From assembly GCA_049324435.1 (NCBI GenBank), contig JBMOOQ010000024.1:1-64000 (forward strand): a DNA stretch of 64,000 nt, read 5' to 3'. Shown here in pieces: positions 7,935 through 16,519 of this stretch; positions within the stretch are counted from its first letter, which is position 1, and every line of letters begins with the position of its first letter. The DNA is from Pseudorhodoplanes sp049324435 (GTDB lineage: Bacteria > Pseudomonadota > Alphaproteobacteria > Rhizobiales > Xanthobacteraceae). Made by a program: the position numbers and the translations under genes. The notes beneath the pieces were generated by a model. The model saw only the letters and a program-made list of their open reading frames with translations. It was not told the origin of the DNA and ran no database searches.

Positions 7935-8969
7935 ATGCGTCCCGAAGACCTTCTGCTGCCGACGCCCTCCGGCGTGTTCTGCAAGACCGGCGGCTTTTAC
8001 ATCGACCCGACCCGTCCGGTCGACCGGGCGCTGATCACGCATGGCCATTCCGACCATGCCCGGGCCGGCCACGGCGCCGTGCTGGCGACGCAGGAAACCC
8101 TCGACATCATGCGGCTGCGCTACGGCGAGACTTTCGCCGGAACCACGCAGGCGATCCGCTATGGCGAGTCCGTCAGCCTGAATGGCGTTACCGCCACCTT
8201 CCACCCGGCCGGCCATGTGCTCGGCTCGGCGCAGATCGCCGTGGAGCGGAACGGGTGCCGCATCGTAGCGTCCGGCGACTACAAGGATGTGCCGGACCCG
8301 ACCTGCACGCCGTTCGCACTTGTGCCCTGCGACGTGTTCATCACCGAGGCCACCTTCGGCCTGCCGGTGTTCCGCCATCCCGATCCGGATGCGGAGATCG
8401 CCAAACTCCTGCATTCGGTGGCGCTGTTCCCCGAGCGCGCGCATCTCGTCGGCGCCTATTCGCTCGGCAAGGCGCAGCGGGTAATCGCACTCATCCGCAA
8501 GGCAGGTTACCGCGAGCCGATCTATCTGCACGGCGCGATGGAAACGCTGTCGCGCTATTACCTCGCGCGCGGCATTGACTTGGGCGAGTTGCACCCCGTT
8601 CGCGATGTGAAGAAGCAGGAGCTCGGCGGCACCATCACGTTGTGTCCGCCATCTGCGCTGAAAGAGGTGTGGTCGCGCCGCTTCCCCGATCCGGTGACAG
8701 CCTATGCCTCGGGCTGGATTCGGGTCCGCGCGCGGGCACGGCAGAGCCTCGTGCAATTGCCGCTGGTGATTTCCGATCACGCCGACTGGGACGGCCTGCG
8801 CGACACCATCGTCGCCACCGGCGCGTCCGAAATCTGGGTGACGCACGGACAGGAGGACGCGCTGGTGCACTGGTGCGGCTTGCAGGGGCTGAAGGCGCGG
8901 CCGCTCGACATCGTCGGCTATGGCGACGAGGACGAGACGGACGGAGTCTCCGAAGAGAGCGGCGCATGA
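7935..8969 (+). CDS. Ligase-associated DNA exonuclease (metallo-beta-lactamase/beta-CASP fold)
   Basis: A 344-residue nuclease of the SNM1/CPSF-like type. The metal-binding HxHxDH box is seen as THGHSDHARAGH, followed by HPAGHVLGS and SGDYKDV. In other bacteria this protein is found next to an ATP-dependent DNA ligase and is predicted to process DNA ends. Its stop overlaps the ligase start in an ATGA arrangement, so the two are translationally coupled. It starts at an ATG shortly after a dispersed repeat. Confidence 0.88.
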   Translation: MRPEDLLLPTPSGVFCKTGGFYIDPTRPVDRALITHGHSDHARAGHGAVLATQETLDIMRLRYGETFAGTTQAIRYGESVSLNGVTATFHPAGHVLGSAQIAVERNGCRIVASGDYKDVPDPTCTPFALVPCDVFITEATFGLPVFRHPDPDAEIAKLLHSVALFPERAHLVGAYSLGKAQRVIALIRKAGYREPIYLHGAMETLSRYYLARGIDLGELHPVRDVKKQELGGTITLCPPSALKEVWSRRFPDPVTAYASGWIRVRARARQSLVQLPLVISDHADWDGLRDTIVATGASEIWVTHGQEDALVHWCGLQGLKARPLDIVGYGDEDETDGVSEESGA

Positions 8970-10648
8970 ACCGCTTCGCCGAGCTGCTCGACCGCCTCGC
9001 CTATGAGCCCGGCCGCAACAACAAGCTGCGGCTGATGACCGATTATTTCAGGCATACGCCGGATCCGGAGCGCGGCTATGCGCTCGCGGCGCTCACCGGC
9101 AGTCTGGTGTTCCAGCATGCCAAACCCGGCATGATCCGTGCGCTGATCACCGAACGCACCGATCCGGTGCTGTTTGCATTGTCGCGCGATTTCGTCGGCG
9201 ACACCTCGGAAACCATCGCGCTGATGTGGCCTCTGCCCGATGCGCGGCCGAACTTCATTCCGTCGATCAGCGATGTGGTGACGAGCCTCGACACTCTCGG
9301 CAAGGCGCAACTCCCGGCGCAGATCGCGCGCTGGCTCGATGCGCTGGACGAGACCGGACGCTGGGCGCTGCTCAAGCTCGTGACCGGCGCGCTGCGGGTC
9401 GGGGTGTCGGCGCGGCTTGCGAAGACCGCAGCCGCCGCGCTTGGCGACAAGGATGTGACCGAAATCGAACTGATGTGGTCCGGTCTCGAACCGCCGTACG
9501 AAAGCCTGTTCGCCTGGCTTGAAGGCCACGGCGAGAAGCCGGAAACCTCCGATCCCGCGCCGTTCCGGCCCGCCATGCTGGCGCAGGCCATCGAGGATGC
9601 CGATTTCGCGAAGCTCGATCCCGCCGACTTCATGGCCGAATGGAAATGGGACGGCATCCGTGTGCAGGCCTCGGCCGGCATCAATGCGCGCGGCGACCGG
9701 ATCGTGCGGATGTATTCGCGCACCGGCGAGGACATCTCGAAAAGCTTCCCAGATTTGCTGGAGTCGCTGAACTTCAACGGCTCGCTCGACGGCGAATTGC
9801 TGATCCTGCGCGACGGCCGGGTGCAGAGTTTCAACGTGCTGCAGCAGCGGCTGAATCGCAAGGCGGTGACGCCGAAGCTCGTCGCCGAATATCCGGCGCA
9901 TCTGCGGGCCTACGATCTGCTGGTCGATGGCAGCGAGGATTTGTGTGCGCTTCCCTTCGAAGCACGCCGCAAGCGCCTGCAGGCTTTCATCGCGCGTCAC
10001 GCACATCCGCGGCTCGACCTGTCGCCGCTCGTGCCGTTCGCAACCTGGGACGAGCTTGCGCTTGCGCGTGCGGATCCCGCTTCCGCCGGTGCCGGCGATG
10101 ATGCCAATGCCGTCGAGGGCATCATGATCAAGCGGCGCGATGCGCCCTACGTCCCCGGCCGTCCGAAGGGGCTGTGGTGGAAATGGAAGCGCGATCCTTT
10201 CACGGTCGATGCGGTGCTGATGTATGCGCAGCGCGGCAGCGGCAAGCGATCGTCGTACTATTCCGATTATACCTTCGGGGTGTGGACGCAGGTTGACGGC
10301 GCGGAAACGCTTGTGCCGGTGGGCAAGGCCTATTTCGGCTTCACCGACGAGGAACTGATCCGGATCGACCGCTTCGTCCGCAACAACACCGTGGAGCGGT
10401 TCGGCCCGGTGCGCGCGGTGAAATACGGGCCTGATGAAGGGCTGGTGCTGGAGGTCGCGTTTGAAGGCCTGCAACGCTCCCCGCGCCACAAATCCGGGCT
10501 CGCCATGCGCTTTCCACGCATCGCGCGGCTGCGCTGGGACAAGCCGCCGAGAGAGGCCGACCGGCTGGAAACCCTGGAGAAAATGGCCGATTCACTCCGG
10601 CACGGTCGCAGTACGCCGCCCGGCCGCTTGCAAGGCGCCGCGCGCTGA
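8966..10648 (+). CDS. ATP-dependent DNA ligase (ligase-associated repair type)
   Basis: A 560-residue ligase. The N-terminal helical domain (from RFAELLDRLAYEPGRNNKL) precedes the nucleotidyltransferase motif I EWKWDGIR, in which the adenylated lysine is Lys227. Motif IV/V is seen as VEGIMIKRRDAPYVPG and KGLWWKWKR, and a C-terminal OB domain follows. It is the ATP-type ligase found beside NAD-dependent LigA in many Proteobacteria and is presumed to seal repair breaks. Its start codon lies in the stop of the exonuclease (ATGA). Confidence 0.92.
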   Translation: MNRFAELLDRLAYEPGRNNKLRLMTDYFRHTPDPERGYALAALTGSLVFQHAKPGMIRALITERTDPVLFALSRDFVGDTSETIALMWPLPDARPNFIPSISDVVTSLDTLGKAQLPAQIARWLDALDETGRWALLKLVTGALRVGVSARLAKTAAAALGDKDVTEIELMWSGLEPPYESLFAWLEGHGEKPETSDPAPFRPAMLAQAIEDADFAKLDPADFMAEWKWDGIRVQASAGINARGDRIVRMYSRTGEDISKSFPDLLESLNFNGSLDGELLILRDGRVQSFNVLQQRLNRKAVTPKLVAEYPAHLRAYDLLVDGSEDLCALPFEARRKRLQAFIARHAHPRLDLSPLVPFATWDELALARADPASAGAGDDANAVEGIMIKRRDAPYVPGRPKGLWWKWKRDPFTVDAVLMYAQRGSGKRSSYYSDYTFGVWTQVDGAETLVPVGKAYFGFTDEELIRIDRFVRNNTVERFGPVRAVKYGPDEGLVLEVAFEGLQRSPRHKSGLAMRFPRIARLRWDKPPREADRLETLEKMADSLRHGRSTPPGRLQGAAR

Positions 10649-10693
10649 TTACATCATCGCATCGTCCGGCTTTGAGCCGGAATGGAGGGGTTC

Positions 10694-11014
10694 ATGTCCA
10701 CCAACGATCCGCGCGCCTCGATCGAGCCATCACGGCCGGCGCAGAACGATTCGCTGACCCGCTTTCTCGGCGGCTCGCCGCTCGCGGTCGCTGGCCGGCT
10801 GATCCTTTTGTCGGTGCTGGTCGGCTTCGTGATGGTGACGTTCGGGCTCGACCCCTACAACATCATCCGCAGCATCCAGCGGCTGTTCGATACGCTGTGG
10901 CATCTCGGCTTCGACGCCATCCACTGGCTGTGGCGCTATTTCCTGCTCGGCGCAGTGATCGTGATCCCGGTTTGGCTGATCATGCGGCTCGTCAACGCGC
11001 CGAAGGGGCGGTAA
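10694..11014 (+). CDS. Small inner membrane protein, DUF6460-like
   Basis: A 106-residue protein with two probable membrane helices: one near residues 33-50 (RLILLSVLVGFVMVTFGL) and one near 79-97 (YFLLGAVIVIPVWLIMRL). The N-terminal SLTRFLGGSPLAV segment is typical of a small family in Hyphomicrobiales that I recall as DUF6460. The start is the ATG at 10694, 5 bases after GGAGGGG. No function is known. It follows the ligase but has its own ribosome binding site. Confidence 0.7.
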   Translation: MSTNDPRASIEPSRPAQNDSLTRFLGGSPLAVAGRLILLSVLVGFVMVTFGLDPYNIIRSIQRLFDTLWHLGFDAIHWLWRYFLLGAVIVIPVWLIMRLVNAPKGR

Positions 11015-11020
11015 CTCGCT

Positions 11021-11184
11021 CTCGTGTCCCGGGCGCAGCGCAGCGGCATAAGCGCGTTTACGCGCGTCTTCAACGCGCTATGCGCTGTGCTGCAGGACCG
11101 GGACCTACGGCGTTCCGAAACTGGAATGGACCCCGGCTCTGCGCAGCAACACTGTCGTGTTTCATCGCGTCCGGGGCATGAGAC
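11021..11184. repeat. Dispersed palindromic repeat, family B, copy 2
   Basis: The left end is CTCGTGTCCCGGGCGCAGCG and the right end is a complementary GCGTCCGGGGCATGAGAC. The inside contains further nested complementary stretches. It fills the space between the convergent DUF6460-like gene and pyrD. Confidence 0.65.
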
Positions 11185-11186
11185 CA

Positions 11187-12272
11187 TTACACCGGCCAGG
11201 GCTGCGCGGTGATGTCCGCCGCCTCGGCGCCGACCAGCTCCGCCAGCGGCCCCTTCTCCGCCTCCTTAAGCATCGCGCGCTTGATCTCATTCACCAGCCC
11301 GATGCCATGAAACACCAGCGCGCTGTAAAGCTGCACGAGCGTGGCTCCGGCACGCAGCTTGGCAATGGCAGCCTCTCCTGAATCGATACCGCCGACGCCG
11401 ATGACCGGCATCGCCCCTTCCAGCCGCACATAGGTCTCCGCCAGCATCCGGGTCGACAGCGCGAACAGCGGCTTGCCGGAGAGCCCGCCCTGCTCGATCG
11501 CCTTCTCTCGTTCGCGCAAGCTCGGCGGGCGCGTCACCGTGGTGTTTCCGACCACCATGCCGTCGACCTTGCGGCTGCGGGCAATGCCGACGATGTCGTC
11601 GAGATCGGCAAGCGACAGGTCGGGCGCGATCTTGAGAAGGAGCGGCGCCGGACCGGCCTGCGCAATCACGCGGTCACGCGCCTCGATCACCCGTGCGAGC
11701 AGATCGTCGAGCGCCTTCGCTTCCTGCAGGTTGCGAAGCCCCGGCGTGTTCGGCGACGACACGTTGATGGTGACGTAGGACACCACCGGCGCAAAGGTCT
11801 CGACGAGGCGCACATAATCCGCAGTGCGGTCGGCGCTGTCCTTGTTGGGCCCGAGATTGATCCCGACGATCCCGCCCCGCTCTGCGCGGGCGGCGAGCCG
11901 GCGCAGCACCGCTGCAGCGCCATCGGAATTCAGCCCAAGCCGGTTGATCACCGCGCCGTCGGCATCGAGCCGGAACAGCCGCGGACGCGGATTGCCGGGC
12001 TGCGGCCGCGGCGTCACCCCTCCCACCTCGACGAAACCGAAGCCGAGCCGCAGCAGCGCGTCCGGCACCTCGGCATTCTTGTCGAACCCGGCCGCAAGCC
12101 CGACCGGATTGGGAAAGTTCAGCCCGAAGGCGCGGACCTGCAGCCGCGAATCGTCCGGCCGGGCCGGAGGCAGCGGCGCCCATCGCAGCGCGTACAGCGC
12201 CATCCGGTGGGCCTCCTCAGGGTCGAAACAATGCAGAATCGGGCGCGCCAGGCGCTCCAGAAGGGCGATCAC
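11187..12272 (-). CDS. pyrD: Dihydroorotate dehydrogenase (quinone), class 2
   Basis: A 361-residue FMN enzyme that oxidises dihydroorotate to orotate in pyrimidine synthesis and passes electrons to quinone. It has the class 2 N-terminal amphipathic membrane-binding region (LLERLARPILHCFDPE), then NPVGLAAGFDKNAE, the catalytic-loop region VSSPNTPGLRNLQ, LLLKIAPDLS and the FMN-binding IGVGGIDSGEAA. The length is normal for the class. The start is the GTG at 12272. It is monocistronic here. Confidence 0.95.
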   Translation of the reverse strand: MIALLERLARPILHCFDPEEAHRMALYALRWAPLPPARPDDSRLQVRAFGLNFPNPVGLAAGFDKNAEVPDALLRLGFGFVEVGGVTPRPQPGNPRPRLFRLDADGAVINRLGLNSDGAAAVLRRLAARAERGGIVGINLGPNKDSADRTADYVRLVETFAPVVSYVTINVSSPNTPGLRNLQEAKALDDLLARVIEARDRVIAQAGPAPLLLKIAPDLSLADLDDIVGIARSRKVDGMVVGNTTVTRPPSLREREKAIEQGGLSGKPLFALSTRMLAETYVRLEGAMPVIGVGGIDSGEAAIAKLRAGATLVQLYSALVFHGIGLVNEIKRAMLKEAEKGPLAELVGAEAADITAQPWPV

Positions 12273-12436
12273 GCCGGAAGAACTCCAGATTTCAGGCGCG
12301 CGACCCTAGCCACCGGCCCGGCCGCGCACAAGAAAGGCAAATGCAGGGCTGGACAGCGCGCGCAAAGGGGACTAATTCCTATATCTAGGTAGGATCAAAA
12401 TCTCACCAACAACCGCTCGCAGCACATGAGGCTGCC

Positions 12437-13066
12437 ATGCTGACGCACGCACAGATCTGGACTGCCATCGACCGGCTCGCCGCGCGCGCCGGGCTTTCGG
12501 CATCGGGCCTCGCCAAGAAGGCGGGTCTCGACCCAACCACCTTCAACAAGTCGAAGCGGATCACCCCGGACGGCCGCGCCCGCTGGCCTTCGACCGAGTC
12601 GGTTGCGAAATCGCTCGCCGCGACCGGCACCAGCATCGAGACCTTCATCGCGCTTATTTCGGAGACGCCGCGGCCGATCACGCAGGCCGTGCCGCTGATC
12701 GGCTTCGCAGAAGCGGGCGCGCGCGGTTATTTCGACGACGGCGGCTTCCCGGTCGGCAAGGGCTGGGACGAGATTGCGTTCCCGTCGGTCAACGACGAGC
12801 ATGCCTATGCGCTGGAAATTTCCGGCAACTCGATGGAGCCGGCCTATCGCAAGGGCGACATCATCGTGGTGTCACCGGCCGCTCCGGTGCGCAAGGGCGA
12901 CCGCGTCGTGGTCAAGACCAAGGACGGCGAAGTGATGGTCAAGCAACTCGCCCGCAAGACCGCAAAGTCGATTGAGCTGCATTCGCTCAATCCCGATCAC
13001 CCGGCCCGTACCCTGCCAATGTCAGACGTGCTCTGGATCGCGCGCATCATGTGGGCAAGCCAGTAA
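12437..13066 (+). CDS. S24 peptidase-type transcriptional repressor (LexA/CI-like)
   Basis: A 209-residue repressor. The N-terminal HTH covers about residues 8-55, including GLSASGLAKKAGLDPTTF. The C-terminal S24 domain keeps the catalytic dyad: Ser132 in GNSMEP and Lys169 in VMVKQL, 37 residues apart as in LexA. An Ala-Gly pair in GFAEAGARG (residues 93-94) is in the place of the self-cleavage site. It could therefore be inactivated by RecA-stimulated autocleavage, though that is inference. No phage genes are near it, so it is not an obvious prophage repressor; homologues are conserved as stand-alone genes in Hyphomicrobiales. Confidence 0.85.
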   Translation: MLTHAQIWTAIDRLAARAGLSASGLAKKAGLDPTTFNKSKRITPDGRARWPSTESVAKSLAATGTSIETFIALISETPRPITQAVPLIGFAEAGARGYFDDGGFPVGKGWDEIAFPSVNDEHAYALEISGNSMEPAYRKGDIIVVSPAAPVRKGDRVVVKTKDGEVMVKQLARKTAKSIELHSLNPDHPARTLPMSDVLWIARIMWASQ

Positions 13067-13067
13067 G

Positions 13068-13136
13068 GTCTCGCGCCCCGGACGCGGTGCGCCACTTCGC
13101 TTTGCGTGTGATGCGCAAGCCCCCGGGACATGAGAC
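13068..13136. repeat. Dispersed palindromic repeat, family B, short copy 3
   Basis: A short version with ends GTCTCGCGCCCCGGACGCGG and CCCCGGGACATGAGAC, which are nearly complementary. It fills the gap between the convergent S24 repressor gene and lysK. Confidence 0.6.
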
Positions 13137-13140
13137 CGCT

Positions 13141-14760
13141 CTAAGCGCTCCGCGCCAGTGCGCCGTCGATCATATCGACCGTGTTCTTGAGGCCGTAGGC
13201 CGCAACAAAGGTCCCGAAACGCGGTCCCTTTTCCTGCCCGAGCAGCACCTGATAGAGCATGTTGAACCAGTCGAGCGAAACGCCCGGCTTGCCGTCCTTC
13301 GCCTTTTTCTTCTCGTCGAGGAACGGCTCGCGGCGGCCAATCTCGTAGACCACATCCTGAATCGCCTCTGCCGTCGCATCGACCGGCATGTTGGACAGCG
13401 CGTCACGCAGGTCCATCAGCGCGGCACGCTCCTGATCGGTCGGCTCGCGGAAGCTTTTCGTCGGCAGCACGAAGTCGCGATAGTAATTCAGCGCATAGCC
13501 GACCAGCGCATTCAGGGTCGGATGGGTTTGCGGGCTGATGCCCGGCCGATAGCGCGCGATAAACCCCCACAGCGTTTCGGCGTTTTCCGCATTTGAGGAC
13601 GACACCAGCGTCAGCAGCAGCTGGAAGCTGATCGGCATATCGATCGCCGGCGGATTCCCGGAATGGATATGCCACACCGGATTCGAGAGCCGCTGCTTGT
13701 CGTCCTGCCGCTGGTAGCCGTCGAGGAACTGGAAATACTCGTCGACATTGCGCGGGATCACATCGAAATACAGCCGCTTCGCCGCCTTGGGTTCCCGATA
13801 CATGAACAGCGACAGCGATTCCGGTGAGGCATAGCGCAGCCATTCGTCGATGGTCAGACCGTTGCCCTTCGATTTCGAAATCTTCTGGCCCTTCTCGTCG
13901 AGGAACAGTTCGTAGTTGAAACCTTCCGGCGGCGTGCCGCCGATCGCGCGATTGATCTCGCCGGACAGCTTCACCGAATCGATCAGGTCCTTGCCGGCCA
14001 TCTCGTAATCGACGCCGAGCGCATACCAGCGCATCGCCCAGTCCGGCTTCCATTGCAGCTTGCAGCGGCCGCCCGTCACCGGCGTGGTGATTTTTTCCTT
14101 CGTGTCTGGATCTTCATAGGTGATGGTGCCGGCCGCAGCATCGTGCGCGATCACCGGCACCTGCAGCACGACGCCTGTGCGTTCCGAGATCGGCAGAAAC
14201 GGCGAATAGCTCTGCGCGCGCTCCTCGCGCAGCGACGGCAGCATGATCGCCATCACCTTGTCGTAGTTGGCGAGCACCTGGAGCAGCGCCTTGTCGAAGC
14301 GGCCCGACGTATAGCACTCGGTCGCCGAAAAGAATTCGTAGTCGAAGCCGAAAGTGTCGAGGAAGGCGCGCAGCCGTGCATTGTTATGCGCGCCGAAGCT
14401 CGGATGCGTGCCGAAGGGATCCCGCACTTTCGTCAGCGGCTTGCCGAGATCCTGCGCCAGCATCTCGCCGTTCGGCACATTGTCCGGCACCTTGCGCAGC
14501 CCGTCCATGTCGTCCGAAAACGCGATCAGGCGGGTCTTGATCTTGTCGCCGGTCAGGACGCGGAAGGCATGGCGCACCATGGTGGTGCGCGCCACTTCGC
14601 CGAAGGTGCCGATATGCGGCAGGCCAGACGGACCATAGCCCGTGGAGAAGATCACCTCGTCCTTCGGCTTCTTCTTCAGCCGCGCGACGATCTTGCGCGC
14701 CTCCTCGAACGGCCAGGCGCCGGATTGTTCGGCGAGGGAACGCAGCGAATCAGAAGACAT
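13141..14760 (-). CDS. lysK: Class I lysyl-tRNA synthetase
   Basis: A 539-residue enzyme that charges tRNA-Lys. It is the class I (Rossmann-fold) type found in archaea, spirochaetes and many Alphaproteobacteria, not the usual class II LysS. The HIGH-like motif is SGLPHIGTFGE near residue 48, and the KMSKS-like motif is KISKSKGNG. The C-terminal half is the helical anticodon-binding domain. The length is normal. It has its own ATG start and no close upstream partner. Confidence 0.95.
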   Translation of the reverse strand: MSSDSLRSLAEQSGAWPFEEARKIVARLKKKPKDEVIFSTGYGPSGLPHIGTFGEVARTTMVRHAFRVLTGDKIKTRLIAFSDDMDGLRKVPDNVPNGEMLAQDLGKPLTKVRDPFGTHPSFGAHNNARLRAFLDTFGFDYEFFSATECYTSGRFDKALLQVLANYDKVMAIMLPSLREERAQSYSPFLPISERTGVVLQVPVIAHDAAAGTITYEDPDTKEKITTPVTGGRCKLQWKPDWAMRWYALGVDYEMAGKDLIDSVKLSGEINRAIGGTPPEGFNYELFLDEKGQKISKSKGNGLTIDEWLRYASPESLSLFMYREPKAAKRLYFDVIPRNVDEYFQFLDGYQRQDDKQRLSNPVWHIHSGNPPAIDMPISFQLLLTLVSSSNAENAETLWGFIARYRPGISPQTHPTLNALVGYALNYYRDFVLPTKSFREPTDQERAALMDLRDALSNMPVDATAEAIQDVVYEIGRREPFLDEKKKAKDGKPGVSLDWFNMLYQVLLGQEKGPRFGTFVAAYGLKNTVDMIDGALARSA

Positions 14761-14820
14761 TTGAGCTCTCAGGGTGACGATAGAGGCCAGGACAAGACGT
14801 GTTGGGCTGCCTGACGCTTA

Positions 14821-15252
14821 TCACTGGACCAAGTCAGTGAAAGCGACAACGACATTCTTGAGATCGTTCCGCGAACCCCTGCCGACTGCTGCGACCAATC
14901 GGTTGTCCGCGGTGGCAAACTGACATCGCCGGCTTTGAGCGAGCGCGATATATGCGCAATCATAGGCCGGATGGTCGAGTTCGAGCGCCAAATCGGTAAT
15001 CGCTCTTGCCTCCGACTGCATCGAAACAATTTCGATTCCGGCAATCGGGATTGCATCCATCAGGATCAACGCTTCGGCCATTGAAAGTTCTTTGCGGCGA
15101 ACACGCTTCCAGAATGTGTTGGCACACTCCAGCAGGATCAGTTCCGGGGCGATCAGATGATAGTGCCTGCGAAGCGAGACCGCTGCGGTCGCGTCCGGCT
15201 CTGCAAGCAACCACTTCAAGGCGACACTCGAATCGATGACAAGAGGCTTCAC
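14821..15252 (-). CDS. vapC: PIN-domain toxin ribonuclease (VapC/FitB type)
   Basis: A 143-residue PIN-domain protein. The acidic metal-binding residues are visible: Asp7 in VIDSSVALKWLL, Glu42 in LLECANTF, an Asp in HPAYDCAYIALA, and an Asp in FATADNRL. VapC proteins cut RNA, often initiator tRNA or rRNA, unless held by their antitoxin. The start is a GTG that overlaps the antitoxin stop (GTGA), the normal arrangement for this type II toxin-antitoxin pair. Confidence 0.9.
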   Translation of the reverse strand: MKPLVIDSSVALKWLLAEPDATAAVSLRRHYHLIAPELILLECANTFWKRVRRKELSMAEALILMDAIPIAGIEIVSMQSEARAITDLALELDHPAYDCAYIALAQSRRCQFATADNRLVAAVGRGSRNDLKNVVVAFTDLVQ

Positions 15253-15485
15253 CTCTCGTCCCGGCTTTCCCGGACCAAGTCTTCCGAAGGTGTCAGATCA
15301 CGGCCCTCAGTGAGCTTGCGCAAGCGTGCGGCGAGTTCCTCAAAGGCGTCGCCCTTTTCGCCCGAAACAGCCTGCCGCAAGATTTCCCGGTGCTCGGCCT
15401 CGGTCGAACGGCCGTGCTGCGCGGCCCGGATTTTGAGTTTCCGGACGATATCGTCGGGTACATTGCGAACGTGGAGGTTGGCCAT
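15249..15485 (-). CDS. vapB: FitA/VapB-type antitoxin
   Basis: A 78-residue antitoxin. The N-terminus MANLHVRNVPDDIVRKLK is the ribbon-helix-helix DNA-binding unit typical of FitA/VapB, and the C-terminal half (EELAARLRKLTEGRD) would wrap the toxin. The start is the ATG at 15485 behind AAGGAG; the longer open frame upstream runs through the promoter. The pair is probably autoregulated through the inverted repeat just upstream. Confidence 0.88.
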   Translation of the reverse strand: MANLHVRNVPDDIVRKLKIRAAQHGRSTEAEHREILRQAVSGEKGDAFEELAARLRKLTEGRDLTPSEDLVRESRDER

Positions 15486-15495
15486 CGCTATCTCC

Positions 15496-15514
15496 TTGAT
15501 AGCAAAGATATCAA
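15496..15514. promoter_or_regulatory. Inverted repeat at the antitoxin start, probable autoregulatory operator
   Basis: TTGATA at 15496-15501 and TATCAA at 15509-15514 flank a 7-base spacer. The repeat lies between the -10 element and the antitoxin start codon and overlaps the end of the Shine-Dalgarno sequence. Ribbon-helix-helix antitoxins usually bind such sites together with their toxin. Binding is inferred. Confidence 0.55.
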
Positions 15515-15542
15515 TGATAGCAATCGCCCGCAACCTGCTCAA
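15514..15542 (-). promoter_or_regulatory. Predicted sigma70-type promoter of the toxin-antitoxin pair
   Basis: On the minus strand TTGAGC (15537-15542) and TATCAT (15514-15519) are spaced by exactly 17 bases, close to consensus. The -35 overlaps the last codons of the upstream binding-protein gene. Confidence 0.6.
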
Positions 15543-16450
15543 AACGGGCTGACCGGGAAATAGCGCAGCCACAGGTCGGTGAAGCGGCCTTTTTCCCAGA
15601 GCCGGAACAACGCATAGTTCAGCGCCTGGCGAACGGTGTCGTTGCCTTTCCTCACGGCGATGCCCACGCCTTCGCCGAAATAGCGGCTCTCGAAGAACGG
15701 CCCGCCCGCAAAGGCGCAGCAGCCCTCCGAATCCGTGCCGTTAAGCCAGAACGACAGCGCGATGCCGTCTCCGAACACGTAATCGACCTCGCCGCGCCGC
15801 AGTGCATCGCGGGTTGCGTCGGCAGAGAGATACGGCACAACCTGCGCTTCGGTGAACAGCGTCTTGAGATAAGCCTCATGCGCAGAGCCGCCGACCACGC
15901 CGATCTTCTTGCCTTCGAGCTGTTCGGGCTTCAGCACCGGCGTTGCCACCGCCTTCAGCGCCGCAAAGCGCGCCGGCACCCGGTAATACGGATCGGTGAA
16001 GTCCACCGCCTTGCGGGTCTCGCTATTCACCGCAATTGAGGCGATCACCGCCTCGCCGCGATTTTCGTTCAGCGCCGGCACCAGCGTATCGAACCGGCGC
16101 ATCTGGATGGTGCAGGTGATCTTCAGCTCCTCGCAGATCAGCCGCGCCAGATCGACATTGAAACCGACCGGGTGCCCATCCTTGTCGGCATAATTGAAGG
16201 GCGGGTAATCGGTCTCGGTCATGAAGCGGATCTGCGACAGACGCGAGAGATCGGGCCGCTCCGGGCGACGCTTGGGGTCCCAGAAGCCGGGATAGGGCGA
16301 CGGCGCAGGCGCAATCTCGCGGGGCGGCGGCATATGCGGCTGAGCGGCGGCAGGAGCCAGCGCGAAGACCGCCCACACAACACAGGCGAGCGCTATCGCA
16401 GACCACACTTTTTGGTGGCCATGCGCCAGGCCTATCGGCAATACTCGCAT
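15539..16450 (-). CDS. Amino-acid-type ABC transporter substrate-binding protein (SBP_bac_3)
   Basis: A 303-residue periplasmic protein. An N-terminal signal sequence ends at about APAAAQ, followed by an unusual proline-rich linker of about 35 residues (PHMPPPREIAPAPSPYPG). The SBP_bac_3 fold starts at IRFMTETDYPPFNYADKDG and includes GFNVDLARLICEEL and the ligand-contact region DFTDPYYRVPARF. It probably binds a polar amino acid or similar small solute. No permease or ATPase gene adjoins it, so it is an orphan receptor here. Confidence 0.87.
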   Translation of the reverse strand: MRVLPIGLAHGHQKVWSAIALACVVWAVFALAPAAAQPHMPPPREIAPAPSPYPGFWDPKRRPERPDLSRLSQIRFMTETDYPPFNYADKDGHPVGFNVDLARLICEELKITCTIQMRRFDTLVPALNENRGEAVIASIAVNSETRKAVDFTDPYYRVPARFAALKAVATPVLKPEQLEGKKIGVVGGSAHEAYLKTLFTEAQVVPYLSADATRDALRRGEVDYVFGDGIALSFWLNGTDSEGCCAFAGGPFFESRYFGEGVGIAVRKGNDTVRQALNYALFRLWEKGRFTDLWLRYFPVSPF

Positions 16451-16519
16451 GTGTTGTCCAATTTACTTGATGCTCGCGTCAATAACTGTACCGCAGCGTT
16501 ATAGGGTCGCGGGGCGCCC

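Noticed and set aside
7815..8870. Upstream extension of the methyltransferase frame through the repeat and exonuclease gene
   Set aside because: The extension is antisense to the exonuclease motifs and crosses a repeat; the methyltransferase has its own ATG at 7814.
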